Shown: positions 1 through 12,687 of the stretch, one piece after another
Layout of the letters: each line of letters opens with the position of its first letter
Numbering within the stretch: the first letter of the stretch is position 1
Assembly: GCA_026545225.1 (NCBI GenBank)
Contig: CM048845.1
Coordinates: forward strand, 104,280,033-104,344,032
Length of the DNA: 64,000 bases
DNA from: Cornus controversa
Taxonomy: Eukaryota > Streptophyta > Magnoliopsida > Cornales > Cornaceae
Direction: 5' to 3'
Notes under the pieces: model-generated
Told to the model about the DNA's origin: nothing
Database searches by the model: none
The model's input: the letters and a program-made list of their open reading frames with translations, nothing else
Made by a program: the position numbers and the translations under genes

Positions 1-3000
1 GGCCCATGCCATTAAGGGGAAATACCCTGCCACAGTGGAGGATCTGGTCCAACAAACTAATCTCCATTTTCTGTCGAGGTAATGAATTGCCTTTGCCCAA
101 GTTCAAGATGCCCACTCTTGAAAACTTTGATGAGACCAATGATCCGCTAAACCATTTGAAGACCTACTTTAATGTACCTCCAAGTAGTACTAGATCAAAT
201 CATATGCAGAGTCTTTCCTATTACATTGAAAAATTATGCCCTGTCATGGTTTAACAGCCTAAAGCCTGCGTCTATACATTCCTTCAAAGAGCTGACTGGT
301 TGTTTGTGAGCAACTTCATTGTCGCCCGAAGACATAAGAGGCCTACCACGTATTTTTTAAACGTGAGACAGACTAAAGGGGAGTCATTGAGAGACTACAT
401 CAATTGGTTTAACAAAGAAATGTTGTAGGTCAAAACTTTGGATGACAAGGTAACAGTTACCGCGTTCATGGGGACAGTTGCCCTCAAAATTCTTGTACTT
501 AATTTTTAAACATCCTCTAGAAAGTATGTCTGAGCTACTTGTGAATGCCCAAAATTACATGAATGCTGATGATACCCTAAATGTGCGGAGAAAAAAATAA
601 GATGATGACAAAAAGGCAGACAGGAAAAGGGGAGGATATTCCAGCAAAGAGGGGAGAGATCCCAAGTATAGCCGGACATCACGAGAGCAGAGCAATAAAT
701 CATTGCGTCATGATAATGGATTCAATTTTACCCCTTTACATCCAAGATGACCCGGCAGTGACATGGGCCCTGAGAACTGATCCCTCCAAGAGGTCTTGCG
801 ACAAGTATTGCAGATTTCATCGCAACTATGGGCATGATACAGACGAGTGCATAAACTTGAAAAGGCAAGTTGAAAGTCTAATTCGAAGAGGCCAGTTACG
901 TAGATTTGTGGTCGGAGATAAAAGGGGGACACAGCACCGCCGCTGGACAGTAAAGATGACAACACTCGAAGAAATTTCCCATTGGGGGAAATCAGAGTTA
1001 TCTCAGGTGGACTTGCAGGTGGCGGGGAATCCAGGGCCGTTCCCAAGGCGCATGTGAGAAAAATCAGAAGTTTTTGTGAAATGGGTGAGGTAAGTCAATC
1101 ACCTACCAAACACCCCCAACTAGATGATTAGATTATAACCTTTTCAAAGGCTAATGCGAGTGGAGTTCAGCAACCACATGATGATGCCCTTGTGGTCACA
1201 CTGTTTATCGCTAATTTCATAATTAGGTGAGTACTGATTGACAATGGTAGTTCTGATGACATCTTATTTGTAGGAGTCTTTAACCAGATGAGGATTGGTA
1301 GGGAAAGACTCAAGCCTACTAAATCCACACTTATTGGGTTCTCTGGAGAGAAATTTTTTCCCCTTGGCATTATTAACCTTCCAGTCACTACTGGTATAAG
1401 TCCAAAGCAAATCACTAAGATGATAACCTCTTTTGCTGTAGATTGCCCATCTACCTACAATGTCATTTTAGAAAGAGCCACGTTAAATGTTATGAGGGCA
1501 GTGACCTCCACCTATCATCTCCTCGAGTGTTTCCCACTAACTATGGCATTGGAGAGCTAAGGGGAGATCAAGCCACTACTCGAAAATGCTACACTACTTC
1601 CCTAAAAGAGAAGAAGGTACCAAAAACTTTGAGCATCAAAGGGCTGGAGGTTGAAGAGCAATAGGAGGTTCACCACGCGGAACCTATGGAAGAGCTAATT
1701 GAGGTAAACTTGTATAAACAAGATGCAGGAAAGAAGGTGAGCGTGGGGTCATCACTCTCACCCACCGCTCGAGAGAAGCTTATTCAATTCCTTAAAATAA
1801 ACAGAGATATATTTGCTTGGTCTCATGAGGACATGTCTGGGATTAACCCAGCCATTGTAATGCACCGGCTGAATGTCGACCCAATTGCCAAGCTTATCAG
1901 ATAGAAGAAATGGACTTTTGCTCCAAAAATAAATTTGGCAATCTCTGATGAGGTAGATAAATTATTAAATGCCAAATTCGTGCATGAAACACACTACCCA
2001 GACTGGTTAGTAAACGTAGTTGTGGTAAAAAAGCTCAATAGCAAATGGTACTTATGCGTAGATTTCATCGATTTGAATAAGGCATGCCCAAATGACATTT
2101 TCCCTCTTTCACGAATTCATATGCTTGTGGAGAGAATGGCTGGGTGTGAGTGACTTAGTTTCATAGATGCCTACTTATGATATAATCAAATCTTAATGCT
2201 ACCGTTAAATCAAGATAAGACATCATTCATAACATAAAAAGGGTTGTACTGCTACACAATAATGTCGTTTGGTTTAAAGAATGCAGGCGCGACCTATCAA
2301 AGGTTGATCAACATGATGTGTTAAAGAGCAAATCGACAGAAACATGGAGGTATACGTCGATTACATGCTCATCAAAAGCCAAAAAGCCACAAGCCATTTG
2401 GATGACTTACAGGAATCCTTCCATGTCTTTCGTAGGTAGAGAATGAAGCTCAACCCCAACAAGTACATTTTTGGAGTCTTGTCTGGAAAGTTTTTGGGCT
2501 ACCTGGTCAGTAAGAGGGGAATAAAAGCCAACCCAGAAAAGGTGAAGGCAATCCTGGATACAAAATCACGTAGAACGGTTAAAGAAGTCCAGAGGCTGAC
2601 AGGTAAGATGGTAGCGTTGAACAGACTGATCCCCCCCACCACAAATAAGTGTCTCCCATTCTTCCAGGTCCTCAAGAAAGCCTTTGAATGGACACCGGAA
2701 TACTAACAAGCTCTAGTTGAGCTGAAACAGTATCTCAATTCGCCCCCACTTTTATCTCGTGCACATTCAGGGGAAGAGCTGTACTTATACTTAGCTGTCT
2801 CCCCAGCAATGATTAGTTTTGCACTAGTGTAAGAATATAAAGGGGTGTAGAGGCCAGATTACTATGCTAATAGGTGCTTCGAGGGGCAGAAAAAATATAT
2901 CGCTTGATTGAGAAGTTGGCATTCGCCCTAGTCATATCAGTTAGGAAACTCATGCCATATTTTCAAGCACATACAATAGTGGTACTTATTGATCAACCAC

Positions 3001-5209
3001 TTCGTCAAGTCCTATTCAAACTTAAAACTTTCGGATGGCTTGTGAAATGGTCCATGGAACTGGGAGAATTCGGCATTTGATACAAGCCAAGGTCAGTAAT
3101 AAAAGGCCAAGTACTGACAGACTTTATAGCTGAATTCACCCATCCACCAGAAGAGGAACAGGCTCAACTGGAAGAAAGTGAGAGCCCAATCCAACAAAAT
3201 GAAGCAGACATAATGAACTCAGGCATGAGAGGTATTCGTGGACGGATCATCAAATGCACAAGCCAATGGTGCAGGAATAATGATCATATCCCCAAAGGTG
3301 GATATTTTCAAATATGTCTTGGAGTTTGGGTTCAAGGCAACAAACAACGAGATTGAGAGGTATTCGTGGACGGATCATCAAATGCACAAGCCAATGGTGC
3401 AGGAATAATGATCATATCCCCAAAGGTGGATATTTTCAAATATGTCTTGGAGTTTGGGTTCAAGGCAACAAACAACGAGATTGAGTATAAAGCTTTGGTT
3501 GCAGGGCTGAAATAGCCAGAATTCTCAAAGTGCAGCAGTTGAAAGCTTACACCGATTTCCAATTAGTTGCCCGACAAGTTCGCGTAGATTGTGAAAGAGA
3601 GGGAGAAAATATGAAGTCCTACTTACAAAAAGTTCAAGGGTTGATCACTCACTTTTAAAGGTTTTCCATCACACGAGTCGCTCGCGATGAGAACTCTAAT
3701 GCAGATGCTCTTGCTCAGTTGGCAACGACACAGGAAACTATTCATGGGATAGTACTTGTGGAGCACATAGAAAGGCCGAGTATAACAGAGGAAATATCGT
3801 GTGAGGTGAACCAGGTTGCCCAAGGCATGGAATAGGCTTATCCGATTGTCAAGTACATTAGAGATGGCAAGTTACCACCAAGCAAGGAAGAGGCGCATCG
3901 AATAAGAATCAGGGCGTCCAAATATACTGACAGAATTCTTTATAAAATAGGAGTATCTTTGCCCTACTTACGATGCGTATCGACAGAGGAAACTCGACAT
4001 GTTATGAAGGAGAGTGCAGAAATCACACGGGGCCAGATCATTGGCTCACAAGGCCATCAGGCAGGGATACTATTGGCCCACTATGCAGCATAACGCACTG
4101 GATTTAGTCAGAAAGTGTGAGAAATGCCAACGTTTTGCCAATATCCCAAGAGAACCCCGGAGGAATTGACCCCAATAGTTGCCTCATAGCCCTTCGCCCA
4201 GTGGGGAATGGATTTGATTGACCCTTTACATATGAGAAAGGAGCAGACAAAGTTCACAATTGTGGCGATTGACTACTAGACCAAATGGGTGGAAGTAGAG
4301 CCTTTAGCCAAGATTGAGGAGAAAATGTTATTAACTTCGTATGGAAGTCAATTATATGCAGATTTGCTCTACCATGGGTCATTGTCACAAACAACAAAAA
4401 ATAGTTCAAAAAGTACACTATTCCAGAACTTTTATGCCGAGCATGGCATAAACAATCACTGCTCCTTGTCAGGCCATCATAAGCTAATAGGTCGACCGAG
4501 GTTGCTAATAGAACTATACTCAAGATGATCAAAACGCGCTTGAAAGATTCCAAGGGTGTATGGTCAGAGCTACTACCAAGCATCCTATGAGCTTACAAGA
4601 CCACTGCCAAAGTCTCCACTGGGGAGACTCCCTATTTTTTGGCCTTCGAAAGCGAAGCGGTATTTCTAGTTGAAATAGGATGGGTAGTGAGTCATCAAAC
4701 CAAGCACTATGACCCCAGTCATAATGAAAACGAGTTGAGGGCTAGCGCTGACTTCATCGAAGAAAGAAGAGAACGGGCTGGAGTACGAGTAGCGGCGTAT
4801 CAGCAGACCATGTCCCAATACTATAACGCTCGGGTCAAGCAGAGGAGTTTTCAACCTGTAAGGTCACTCAGACTACCAAACCCTCAAGCACCGAAAAACT
4901 GGCTCCTAACTGGGAGGGCCCTTACTGAGTGGTCCGAACTCAACGACATGGGACATATTGGTTAGAAATGTTGGAAGGAAGGCAATTGTCTCATCCTTGG
5001 AATGTTGAGCATTTGAGAAAGTACTATCAGTAAGACTTTTCTTTAGTTTGGATTTATTTTTGGTGGTTCTAGTTAAAGCGTGGTTTGTTATTGAGTCTTA
5101 GAGCGAGAACTCCGAGTCTTTTTTCGAATAAATTCTATTGTAATTAGAATATTAATAAAATTTCTGTTCATTACAAAATGTGTTGTCATAAGTAAAAGCC
5201 AAAAGTTGA

Positions 5210-5860
5210 ATAAATAACCCCACGGGAGCACACCTCCAAAGAGGGCCTTTAATGAAAAAAAATGGGATGAATTAATTCCGAGAATATTGTTAAACAATCC
5301 CACGGGGGCACACCTCTAAAGAGGGCCTTTAATGAAAAAAGCGGGATGAATTAATTCTGAGAACATTATTAAACAACTCCACGGGAGCACACCTCTAAAG
5401 AGGGCCTTTAATGAAAAAGATGGGATGAATTAATTCCGAGAACATTGTTAAACAACCCCACGAGGGCACACCTCTGTAGAGAGCCTTTAATGAAAAAGAC
5501 GGGATGAATTAATTTCGAGAATATTGTTAAACAACCCCGCAATGGCACACCTCTGTAGAGGGCCTTTAATGAAAAATAAGGGATGAATTAATTCCGAGAA
5601 CATTGTAAAACAATCTCGCAGGAGTACACCTTTGTAGAGGGCATTTAATGAAAAATGCGGGATGAATTAATTCTGAAAACATTATCAAACAACCCTACTG
5701 AGGCACACCTTTATAGAGGGCCTTTAATGAAAAGGGCGGGGTGAATTAATCCCGAGAACTTTTTCAAATAACCTTACAGATGGATGCCTCTAAAGGAAAT
5801 CTTTAATGAAAGAGACGAATAAGTTAATTTCAAAAATATGGTCAATTGACCCTATGGGGC
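5210..5860 (+). repeat. Tandem array of about eight ~79-bp units inside the Tat element
   Basis: Units start with a CACGGGRGCACACCTCTAAA-like block, continue through GGGCCTTTAATGAAAAA and end in GGGATGAATTAATTC plus GAGAACATTGTTAAACAA. Successive units begin near 5221, 5301, 5380, 5460, 5538, 5617, 5696 and 5775, so the period is 78-80 bp. Divergence increases to the right. The array sits directly after the integrase region. Retand elements of the Tat group are known to carry amplified tandem repeats at this place. Confidence 0.9.
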
Positions 5861-6169
5861 ATAACTTGCCTAAAAGAATTTTGCCCAATAACAATAAGAC
5901 ACCCCAACGAGAAAGCAAATAACTTTTTATTAATCAAGAAAAAGGGTTACAAAATCGTAGGCAAAGAAACGCTGCGGAAGAGAAATATTATAACAAAAAA
6001 GAAAAAGGCATCAAGGGCCAGACGCCTTATCCTCGTCCAGCTGCAAACAGGAGAAGTCAACCTTTGGCTACTGGCCCTGCCCCATAGTGCAAAAATATTC
6101 AAAACCTTCGACATAAGACTCGTAACATATTTTGTCAAACGTATGTGAATCCTTAAATTGCTCGACTAC

Positions 6170-6440
6170 CACCGCTTTGATCCCGATTGACGTTCCATTT
6201 AGCCATCTCCTTCCATTCATGACGAAGCTAAGAGTTGAGGACTTATAGCTCTTTTACATGAAAAAAGCGCAGAGACTCTATCTTCAAGCTTAGTAGAGAG
6301 CGCTCGGTATTGAAAGAGGCGCACTCAGTGTTGAAGGAGGCTTTCTGCTTCTTAAGTTTAGCCTCCGTCCAGAGGAGGCGGTTGGAGATAAAAGTGGCGT
6401 ACATCATGCCCTGTTAGCAACATTAAAGTATACGTAAAAA
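6170..6440 (-). other. Antisense stretch with coiled-coil-like coding character in the Tat 3' region
   Basis: Read on the minus strand, this stretch gives a charged, leucine-rich peptide (for example LLWTEAKLKKQKASFNTE) of coiled-coil type. Some Tat-lineage elements are known to carry an additional open reading frame between pol and the 3' LTR, often antisense. This is a fossil remnant without an intact frame. The identification is an inference from position and composition only. The rest of 5860-8367 shows no recognisable domain. Confidence 0.35.
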
Positions 6441-8367
6441 TGTGGCATAAAATGTGACACCAGTAAAATGAGGAGAAAAGATAAAAGCAAACATTGACCA
6501 TATTGACTAGGAGACGACCAGTAGATGCAGGGGCCCAAGCACGTCTACCTGATTCAAATCATCCTACATAACAAACTGTCGAGACCTAGCATTGGTAAAT
6601 GTTGGGTCATAAAACATAGACCTAGCGCTGCTAGCAGTAGATGACAAGGACACTTGGGGGTTGCAACTCCCAAATAATTGAGTCACCGACACCTTAAAAA
6701 AGCTCGGCTCCAGAACGCTACCGCCTTCAAAAAGTTGAGTAGTTGGGACCTCAAAAAAGCTCGAATCTGGAAGGCTCCTAGCGGCAAGGGCAACAACAGG
6801 CAAAGAATTTCTAATAGATGGGGGAGACGACAAGTCCCGTGTCTAATGGAAGTAGGCTTTCGTGGTCTCTTTTGTATAGAAGGTGAAGAGGAAAAGGCAA
6901 CGCTTTTATCCTTGGACTGGGTAATAACATCCTTGTCCACTCTCCTCCGAGAAGGTCTTGTACATTATTTGCGGGTAAAATAAGTAAAGGATGCTTTGTT
7001 AAAAGAAAGGAAATGATGAAGTCCAAATAAAAAATAAAAAAGAGAAAGAGGAAAAATGTGTACCCCTTTTTTCCGTAGCAACCAAGGGAGGATAGCCAGT
7101 AAGTTAGTCCCGTGTCTTGGGTCAGGACCTGGGCATCCCTCATCGGATACTGGTAGGTTTTCTCCAAATTACAATCCTCTTCCTCGCTCACCGGCGCCTC
7201 CGCCCTCCAAGCTAAGGCAAAAGGAAGCAAAGAGTAAAGACAAAAAAAAAAGGGAAAAATAAGCTTACCATAGACGTCCCCGATAGTTCAAGCGCAGGGA
7301 ATAATATGGGATGTGGGCTCCCAGCACCGAGAAATGAAAAAGAATCGATGTTTCCATGGCTTAATACAATTGTTATTATTGACGAGCACTAAGCCTTTTG
7401 GCAGGTGTTTTCCGTTTGCCTAGCCATGAAGGTGCCGCCAGTCGCCATTCTTAAAAAATCCATAGCAAGAGAGATACTCGATTACAGATAATGGAGTTTC
7501 ATTGCCACACAGCCTTTATAGCACAAGAGAGTTTATAATGATGCGCCAAAAAGTTGGCGTAAGCTAGGAGGGACAGAGGTTTACTGCTTGGAGTAGTTAT
7601 TGTACAAGTATTAGAACTGGGAATCGAAGGCCAGTGGCAAAAGCACCTTTGTAAAAACACGTCTCCCCAGGATAAACAGAATAAACCCTTTCCACCGGAG
7701 AAGGGGCTCGGGCAATGACTCCATCTGGGAACGAGTAGCAAACGACTAACTTCTCCACCTCCGGGGTCTATCATTGAAGAAGCAATGTCGTGGCATTTGA
7801 CGTAGTCTGCCATGAAGAAGTCAAGGAATTGGAGAATGTTATGGAGAGGAGAGCAAAGAGCAAAAAGCTATAGGCTTGGCTTATCAAAATTATGTCGAAT
7901 GAAATATAGGCAACGAGAAAGGGAAGAAACAATGGAATTAAACATCTACTGAGTGTTAGTGGAAGGTGAATGAAGAATGAGGATGCTGAGGAGTTTTCTA
8001 GGCATGGAGGAGAGAAGTCCAACGGCTAGAAGAGCAACGTTCAAAAATGCAACGTTCAGAAGTGTAACATTTATAATGCAACATATACAAAGTAAAGAGG
8101 GAGAAAAGTAAAAAAAAAAGTAGACTAGCCAAGAAACCCCTAAAAAGCCGGCCAAGAAGGCCGACCACTAAGCCCGGCCTAAGCCGGTCCCTAGAGGCTG
8201 GCCTAGGTTGGCTAGCCCAGAAGCTTAACAGGTTCAGGTTCAGGTCTTTGGACCAAGGTGGAGGGTCAGCAAAATTTTATTGAGTCAGTTTTTCATTTCT
8301 ATAGCCCAATGGGCCAGCCAGAGTGTTCCTAAGGTTCAACGGGCAACCCTCATGAACAGGGGCCATC

Positions 8368-8722
8368 TGATAGAGTATTTGACTCCAATTGTAAAACATA
8401 CGATGTGGAAGGTGACGTAGATAAGAAGTATACTTTGGTCAGGACTTCTCTATCTCTAGATAAGTCTGAAAAACTGAAGAGTCAGTCTCCTACTAGGACA
8501 CGGTATCATTTGACTGTTATAAATACAGAGACGATCTATATACCAAGTAGGCAATTAATACCTTTTAAAGTTCCTTTACAACTGTAGAAAACCCTTCCGA
8601 TTTCTTACTTGATCATTGGAGCGTAGTCGGCCAGCACCACGCCGGTATCCTTCTGATTACCCTTCTCTTGTCCTTTTACAGGTTGTCATTTGACCAGTTC
8701 AGGGTGAATTTCTGCTTCATCA
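8368..8722 (+). repeat. Probable 3' LTR of the Tat element
   Basis: A 355-bp segment begins TGATAGAGTATTTGACTCC and ends CTTCATCA, with a short purine-rich AACAGGGG just upstream that could be the polypurine tract. A TATAAATA motif occurs near 8519. There is no second LTR in the window for comparison, so the limits rest on TG...CA and position alone. Confidence 0.4.
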
Positions 8723-8730
8723 ATTTATAT

Positions 8731-8875
8731 ATTTTATATTATATAAATATATAAAATATTAAAACTTAGAAGTTATTAGTATTTATCTATATATTATATA
8801 TTTTATACTTTATATATAAATCGAACACTAGAATTTAGAAGGTATTAGTATTTATTTATATATTATATATTTTAT

Positions 8876-8917
<42 letters not shown>

Positions 8918-9070
8918 TATAAATATATAAAATATTAAAACTTAGAAGTTATTAGTATTTATCTATATATTATATATTTTATACTTTATATATAAATCGA
9001 ACACTAGAATTTAGAAGGTATTAGTATTTATTTATATATTATATATTTTATACTTTATATATATATATAT
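8731..9070. repeat. AT-rich direct repeat, two copies of a ~176-bp unit around a (TA)n tract
   Basis: The block AAAACTTAGAAGTTATTAG occurs at 8761 and again at 8937, followed in both copies by the same TATA-rich text and a CGAACACTAGAATTTAGAAG block. The offset is 176 bp. A (TA)n run lies between the copies and at the end. Just right of it, near 9150-9175, GTGCACCCTTAACTA resembles the right end of a hAT-type element, but I see no matching left end. Confidence 0.8.
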
Positions 9071-10433
9071 ATTAACGGTTCCGGTTCCTTGATTGGTCGT
9101 AGTGAAAGGTTCGATTTTGCTACGGTTCCTTATGATTCCGGTTTCACCAATTCTTTGTGCACCCTTAACTATAGGGGTGTTTTATGCACTTTACTCTTTG
9201 GAAAATGAATGCTTGGACGAACATCAAACAAGTGATTCAGTTTCCGTGGTCGTATCTGTGCTCCACTATTTTTATTAGTGTAGTCACAATTATCATTAAT
9301 ATTTTTTTTAAGTTGACGATGATGAATAGTCTCATAATCGCAACTTAGAAAGTTTAAATAATGTTGAAAGCTCAAATTATATTCTCTAGCTCTCAAAAGT
9401 AGTAGTATTTCCTATGTTTCAAATCCTCTTAGGTTTTTCAATAGTGAGTAATGATAAGGAAAGTGGTGTTTTGTTTGGTGGTTTGATTTCAATAAAGTAA
9501 TTATTTTCTTTCAAGATGAGTGTTGAATAAGGACAAGGTTCTCCTTGGATGGAGATAAAATTAGTTTGCTTGTACCAAAAAAAATTTGAGAGGACCCAAA
9601 AAAAAAAGTAATAAAGAAAGTAAAGAAGGTTAAAAAAAAAGTTTATGTTTATAATATAAATGATAGTTGTGGTATTATAAGATAAGAGATGATGAATTAA
9701 TTAATTTATGGGTATTTTAGTCATTTTCTTTACCAGAAAAGGCAAGTGAAATGCAATTATAAAAAATGGAAATGCGAATATCGCCTCCCAAAAATTTTCA
9801 AAATTAATGTCTTGTTTAAAAAATATAAAGCAAAAAGATTGCATCTTTAAAAAAAAAAAAAAGGTACTTTAAATTTTGAAAAAAAAATGGGACAATGCAA
9901 CGAGTGCATTTCCCCTTACAATTACACGAGTATGTCAACCATGAAAATGCAAGTTATTAGGCATAATTTTGTGACACAAGTGCTATCATCATTGTATATC
10001 TTATGCATACCAAATGCTAATTTTGTGACACAAGTTCATAAAAGCGTTCTCATAATAGACTTGCTCCTTGAAAAAATATTAATTTAAAACTTGATATTGA
10101 TGGATTAATTAATTCTAAATCTGTAATTAATTCGATTTTTTATATGCATGATAAATAGGAAAATATTATTCAATTTAAAAAGATGATAATATTCACATTT
10201 TACTTTTTTTCCAATTGCACTCTACTTAATTTTCTTAAAACAAGAAATGGCATAATTACCCTTTAAAACATATTTTTAATTAATAATTTCAAAAAATTAT
10301 AATTGCACTTCACTTTTGAGGGATAATTTTGTCATGCCAGTTATTAAAAAATTCAAGTTTAATGCGAGAAGTGAAAAGTGATATGGGAATATCATCTCCT
10401 ATTTAAAAATTAAATTATCAATAAAAAATAAAA
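9071..10433. other. AT-rich intergenic DNA, no gene recognised
   Basis: There are only short open frames without family resemblance, plus A/T homopolymers. I see no transposon ends apart from the hAT-like motif near 9160. Confidence 0.6.
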
Positions 10434-11236
10434 GGGTAAATTACTCTGACCTCCCCTGAGGTTTGACCTAATTACACCCAGTATCAAACTATTGAATTTT
10501 GTTACAAAGACCTCCCCTGAGGTTTGTTCCGTTATGACACAGACTCCCTCCGGCCAAAATTCCTTTACTTTTGTCAAAAATTTTAATTAAAAAGACCAAA
10601 ATGCCCATCAACTTATATATATATATATATATATACACACACATATATATTTCAGATTATAATATATATACACATATATGCACTATTTCGGTCATCTTCT
10701 CCGGCGATGTGTACGATTCCGGTCATCTTCTCCGACGAATTTTCGGCGACTTAGACGGTTCCGGTCATCTTCTCTGGCGAATTTTCGGCGACCTGCACTG
10801 TTCCTTCATCTTCTCCGGCGAATTTTCGATGACTTGCACTATTCCGATAATCTTCTCCGGCGATCTGTACTGTTCTGGTCATCTTCTCCAGCGAATTTTC
10901 GACGACCTGCATTTTTCCGGCGAACTTTCTGAGAAGTCAATTTTGGCCATTTTTTACCAACTCAAACTGGTTCCTAGCTAAATGGACCATTCCGAACACA
11001 ACTGTGAAGTCTGTTTTAGAATTCAACTTCGATTTGTCAGATTTAGCATCCAAGGTGCTGTGATATTAATAAAATATATCAATATAATATTAATAAGGGT
11101 ATAATAGTCATTTCACCCAAAAATTAACATCTGTTAGTCCATTTCTGTTAGAGGGAAGGTCATTGTAACAAAATTTTTTAGTTTAATGTTGGGTGTAATT
11201 AGGGCAAATCTCAGGAGAGGTCAGTGTAATTTACCC
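10434..11236. mobile_element. Non-autonomous Mutator-like (MULE) DNA transposon, 803 bp
   Basis: The ends are inverted copies of each other. The left end reads GGGTAAATTACTCTGACC and the right end, reversed, GGGTAAATTACACTGACC. The match continues through CCTGAGGTTTG, CTAATTACACCCA and TTTTGTTACAA, giving terminal inverted repeats of about 90 bp. Both sides carry the same 9 bases AAAATAAAA (10425-10433 and 11237-11245). A 9-bp target duplication with long inverted repeats is diagnostic for Mutator-type elements. No transposase is encoded, so it must have been moved in trans. The centre holds a GC-rich minisatellite, listed separately. The A-rich target leaves a small chance that the duplication match is accidental. 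Confidence 0.88.
10680..10935 (+). repeat. GC-rich minisatellite inside the MULE, about six units
   Basis: The block GGTCATCTTCTCCGGCGA recurs about six times with small changes (near 10689, 10731, 10761, 10805, 10844 and 10876). It is followed by AATTTTCGRCGACYTGCACT in long units of about 42 bp, or by a shorter tail in units of about 32 bp. Two plus-strand frames stay open through it, giving arginine/phenylalanine/serine-rich low-complexity peptides that look like a by-product of the repeat. The composition contrasts with the AT-rich surroundings. Confidence 0.85.
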
Positions 11237-11753
11237 AAAATAAAATTGATGTAAAACTAACTTATTTATTATCACATCATGCATAAATGAATTTTTCTCA
11301 ATATATCAAACTAAACTAAAAGGTTGGATTTTCAAATCAGTATCATACTTCAATTTAAAGATAGGATTTTCAAAATCTATACAAAAACAAGAGACGGAGG
11401 TAAGATAGACTTATAGTTAACATGAGATATAGATAAATCTCATCATGTAAATTATACATACACATACACATACAATGAACCTGGAATATATTAGCACTGA
11501 ATTTGAGACTGAGTAATTAAAGGAAGGGGCCAACTGCACCCTCTGACTATTCATTACACACCTACGTATTTGTATTTTTGACAAATGTTTTTTTCACTGA
11601 TAACAAAAACAAGTAGGACAATTTTTTTTTTTTTGTGTCTCTTTGTACAACAATTTGGTCATAGTCACGTGAAGTATTATCTGATATTTAGCTTTAAAAT
11701 GATATATATATATGTGCTATGGTACACTGAGATTGTCACAGACCCACGTGAAT

Positions 11754-12065
11754 GAATAATGTTTTTTTAATTTTTATGACATCGTATTTCTCACCCTTTA
11801 TACATGAATTATTATTATTATATATATATATATATATATATAGGAACAAGAAAAAAAAATAGATGGATATGAATGGGCCTGACTATCCCAACAGCCCAAC
11901 TTGGATTTTGGTTGAATAATGTTTTTTTAATTTTTATGACATCGTATTTCTCACCCTTTATACATGAATTATTATATATATATATATATATATATAGGAA
12001 CAAGAAAAAAAATAGATGGATTTGAATGGGCCTGACTATCCCAACAGCCCAACTTGGATTTTGGT
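11754..12065. repeat. Tandem duplication, two copies of a ~160-bp unit
   Basis: GAATAATGTTTTTTTAATT begins at 11754 and again at 11914. Both copies run through a (TA)n tract, then AGATGGATATGAATGGGCC or its one-base variant, and AACTTGGATTTTGGTT. The copies differ mainly in (TA)n and A-run length, so the duplication is recent. No coding content was seen in 11237-11753 on its left. Confidence 0.9.
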
Positions 12066-12639
12066 TTGATTTTTAGGAGTACGTCTTGTAGATGCACAGT
12101 AGGATCCACTCTGTGTATTGTGCACGTATAATTCAAATTCACCCGATATATTTACACTGAATGTATTACAGATGTTCTTAGATTTTTAAGAGTATGATAT
12201 GAACTATTTTGAGCCGATGTCACACGCACTACAAACTCATTGTTGGCCCAAATTCAACATTAGGCCATCCACTATGGCTTGGCCAGAAGTGGTTCTCCAA
12301 ATTTAAATTTCAGTCAGTCACGTGAGCATTTTAGCCAGCCACATCACTATGCTAGGATCTCAAAATTTTGACTCTACAACATCTTCTCCAGATTTTCGCT
12401 ATCCACACAATGAAATAATCTTTCACAATTAAATTAATCTAAAATTTTATGTATATACATATATGTTAAAAAAAATTATACTTTTTTAACTTGAAAATTT
12501 CATAATTTTTTTGTTCTAAGTAAAAAAAAAAAGCTTAAATGGTATTCAAATTAAAGCTCTCGAAATTATCTTTCTAACAGAAATGGTTTCATAAAAAAAA
12601 TTCAATTTGTAGTGAAAGTTATTGAAATTTAAGTAAATG

Positions 12640-12687
<48 letters not shown>

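Larger units (their letters stand above)
1..8722 (+). mobile_element. Ty3/gypsy LTR retrotransposon, Tat (Retand-like) group, 5' part outside the window, broken
   Basis: Translated pieces on the plus strand follow the gypsy order: gag (about 1-1060), aspartic protease region (about 1190-1560, with a VLIDNGSSDDI motif), reverse transcriptase (about 1930-2340, with VDFIDLNKACPND), RNase H (about 2650-3080), a second RNase-H-like domain (about 3230-3660, VDGSSNAQANGAG) and integrase (about 3990-5030). A second RNase H after the usual one, and a long non-pol region with tandem repeats before the 3' LTR, are known traits of the Tat lineage. The element is a fossil: the coding parts are interrupted well over ten times and contain short internal duplications. 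The 5' LTR lies left of the window. The right end at 8722 is inferred from a TG...CA segment. The lineage is well supported; the exact end is not. Confidence 0.85.

Noticed and set aside
5210-5860. Regular repeats as a CRISPR-like array
   Set aside because: The units are contiguous without unique spacers and sit in a plant retrotransposon.
6811-7813. Minus-strand open frames in the Tat 3' region as host genes
   Set aside because: They lie inside the retroelement, are short and overlapping, and show no known domain.
10571-10981. A 136-residue open frame as a real gene
   Set aside because: It lies wholly inside the MULE, runs through TA repeats and the GC minisatellite, and gives low-complexity peptide in two frames.
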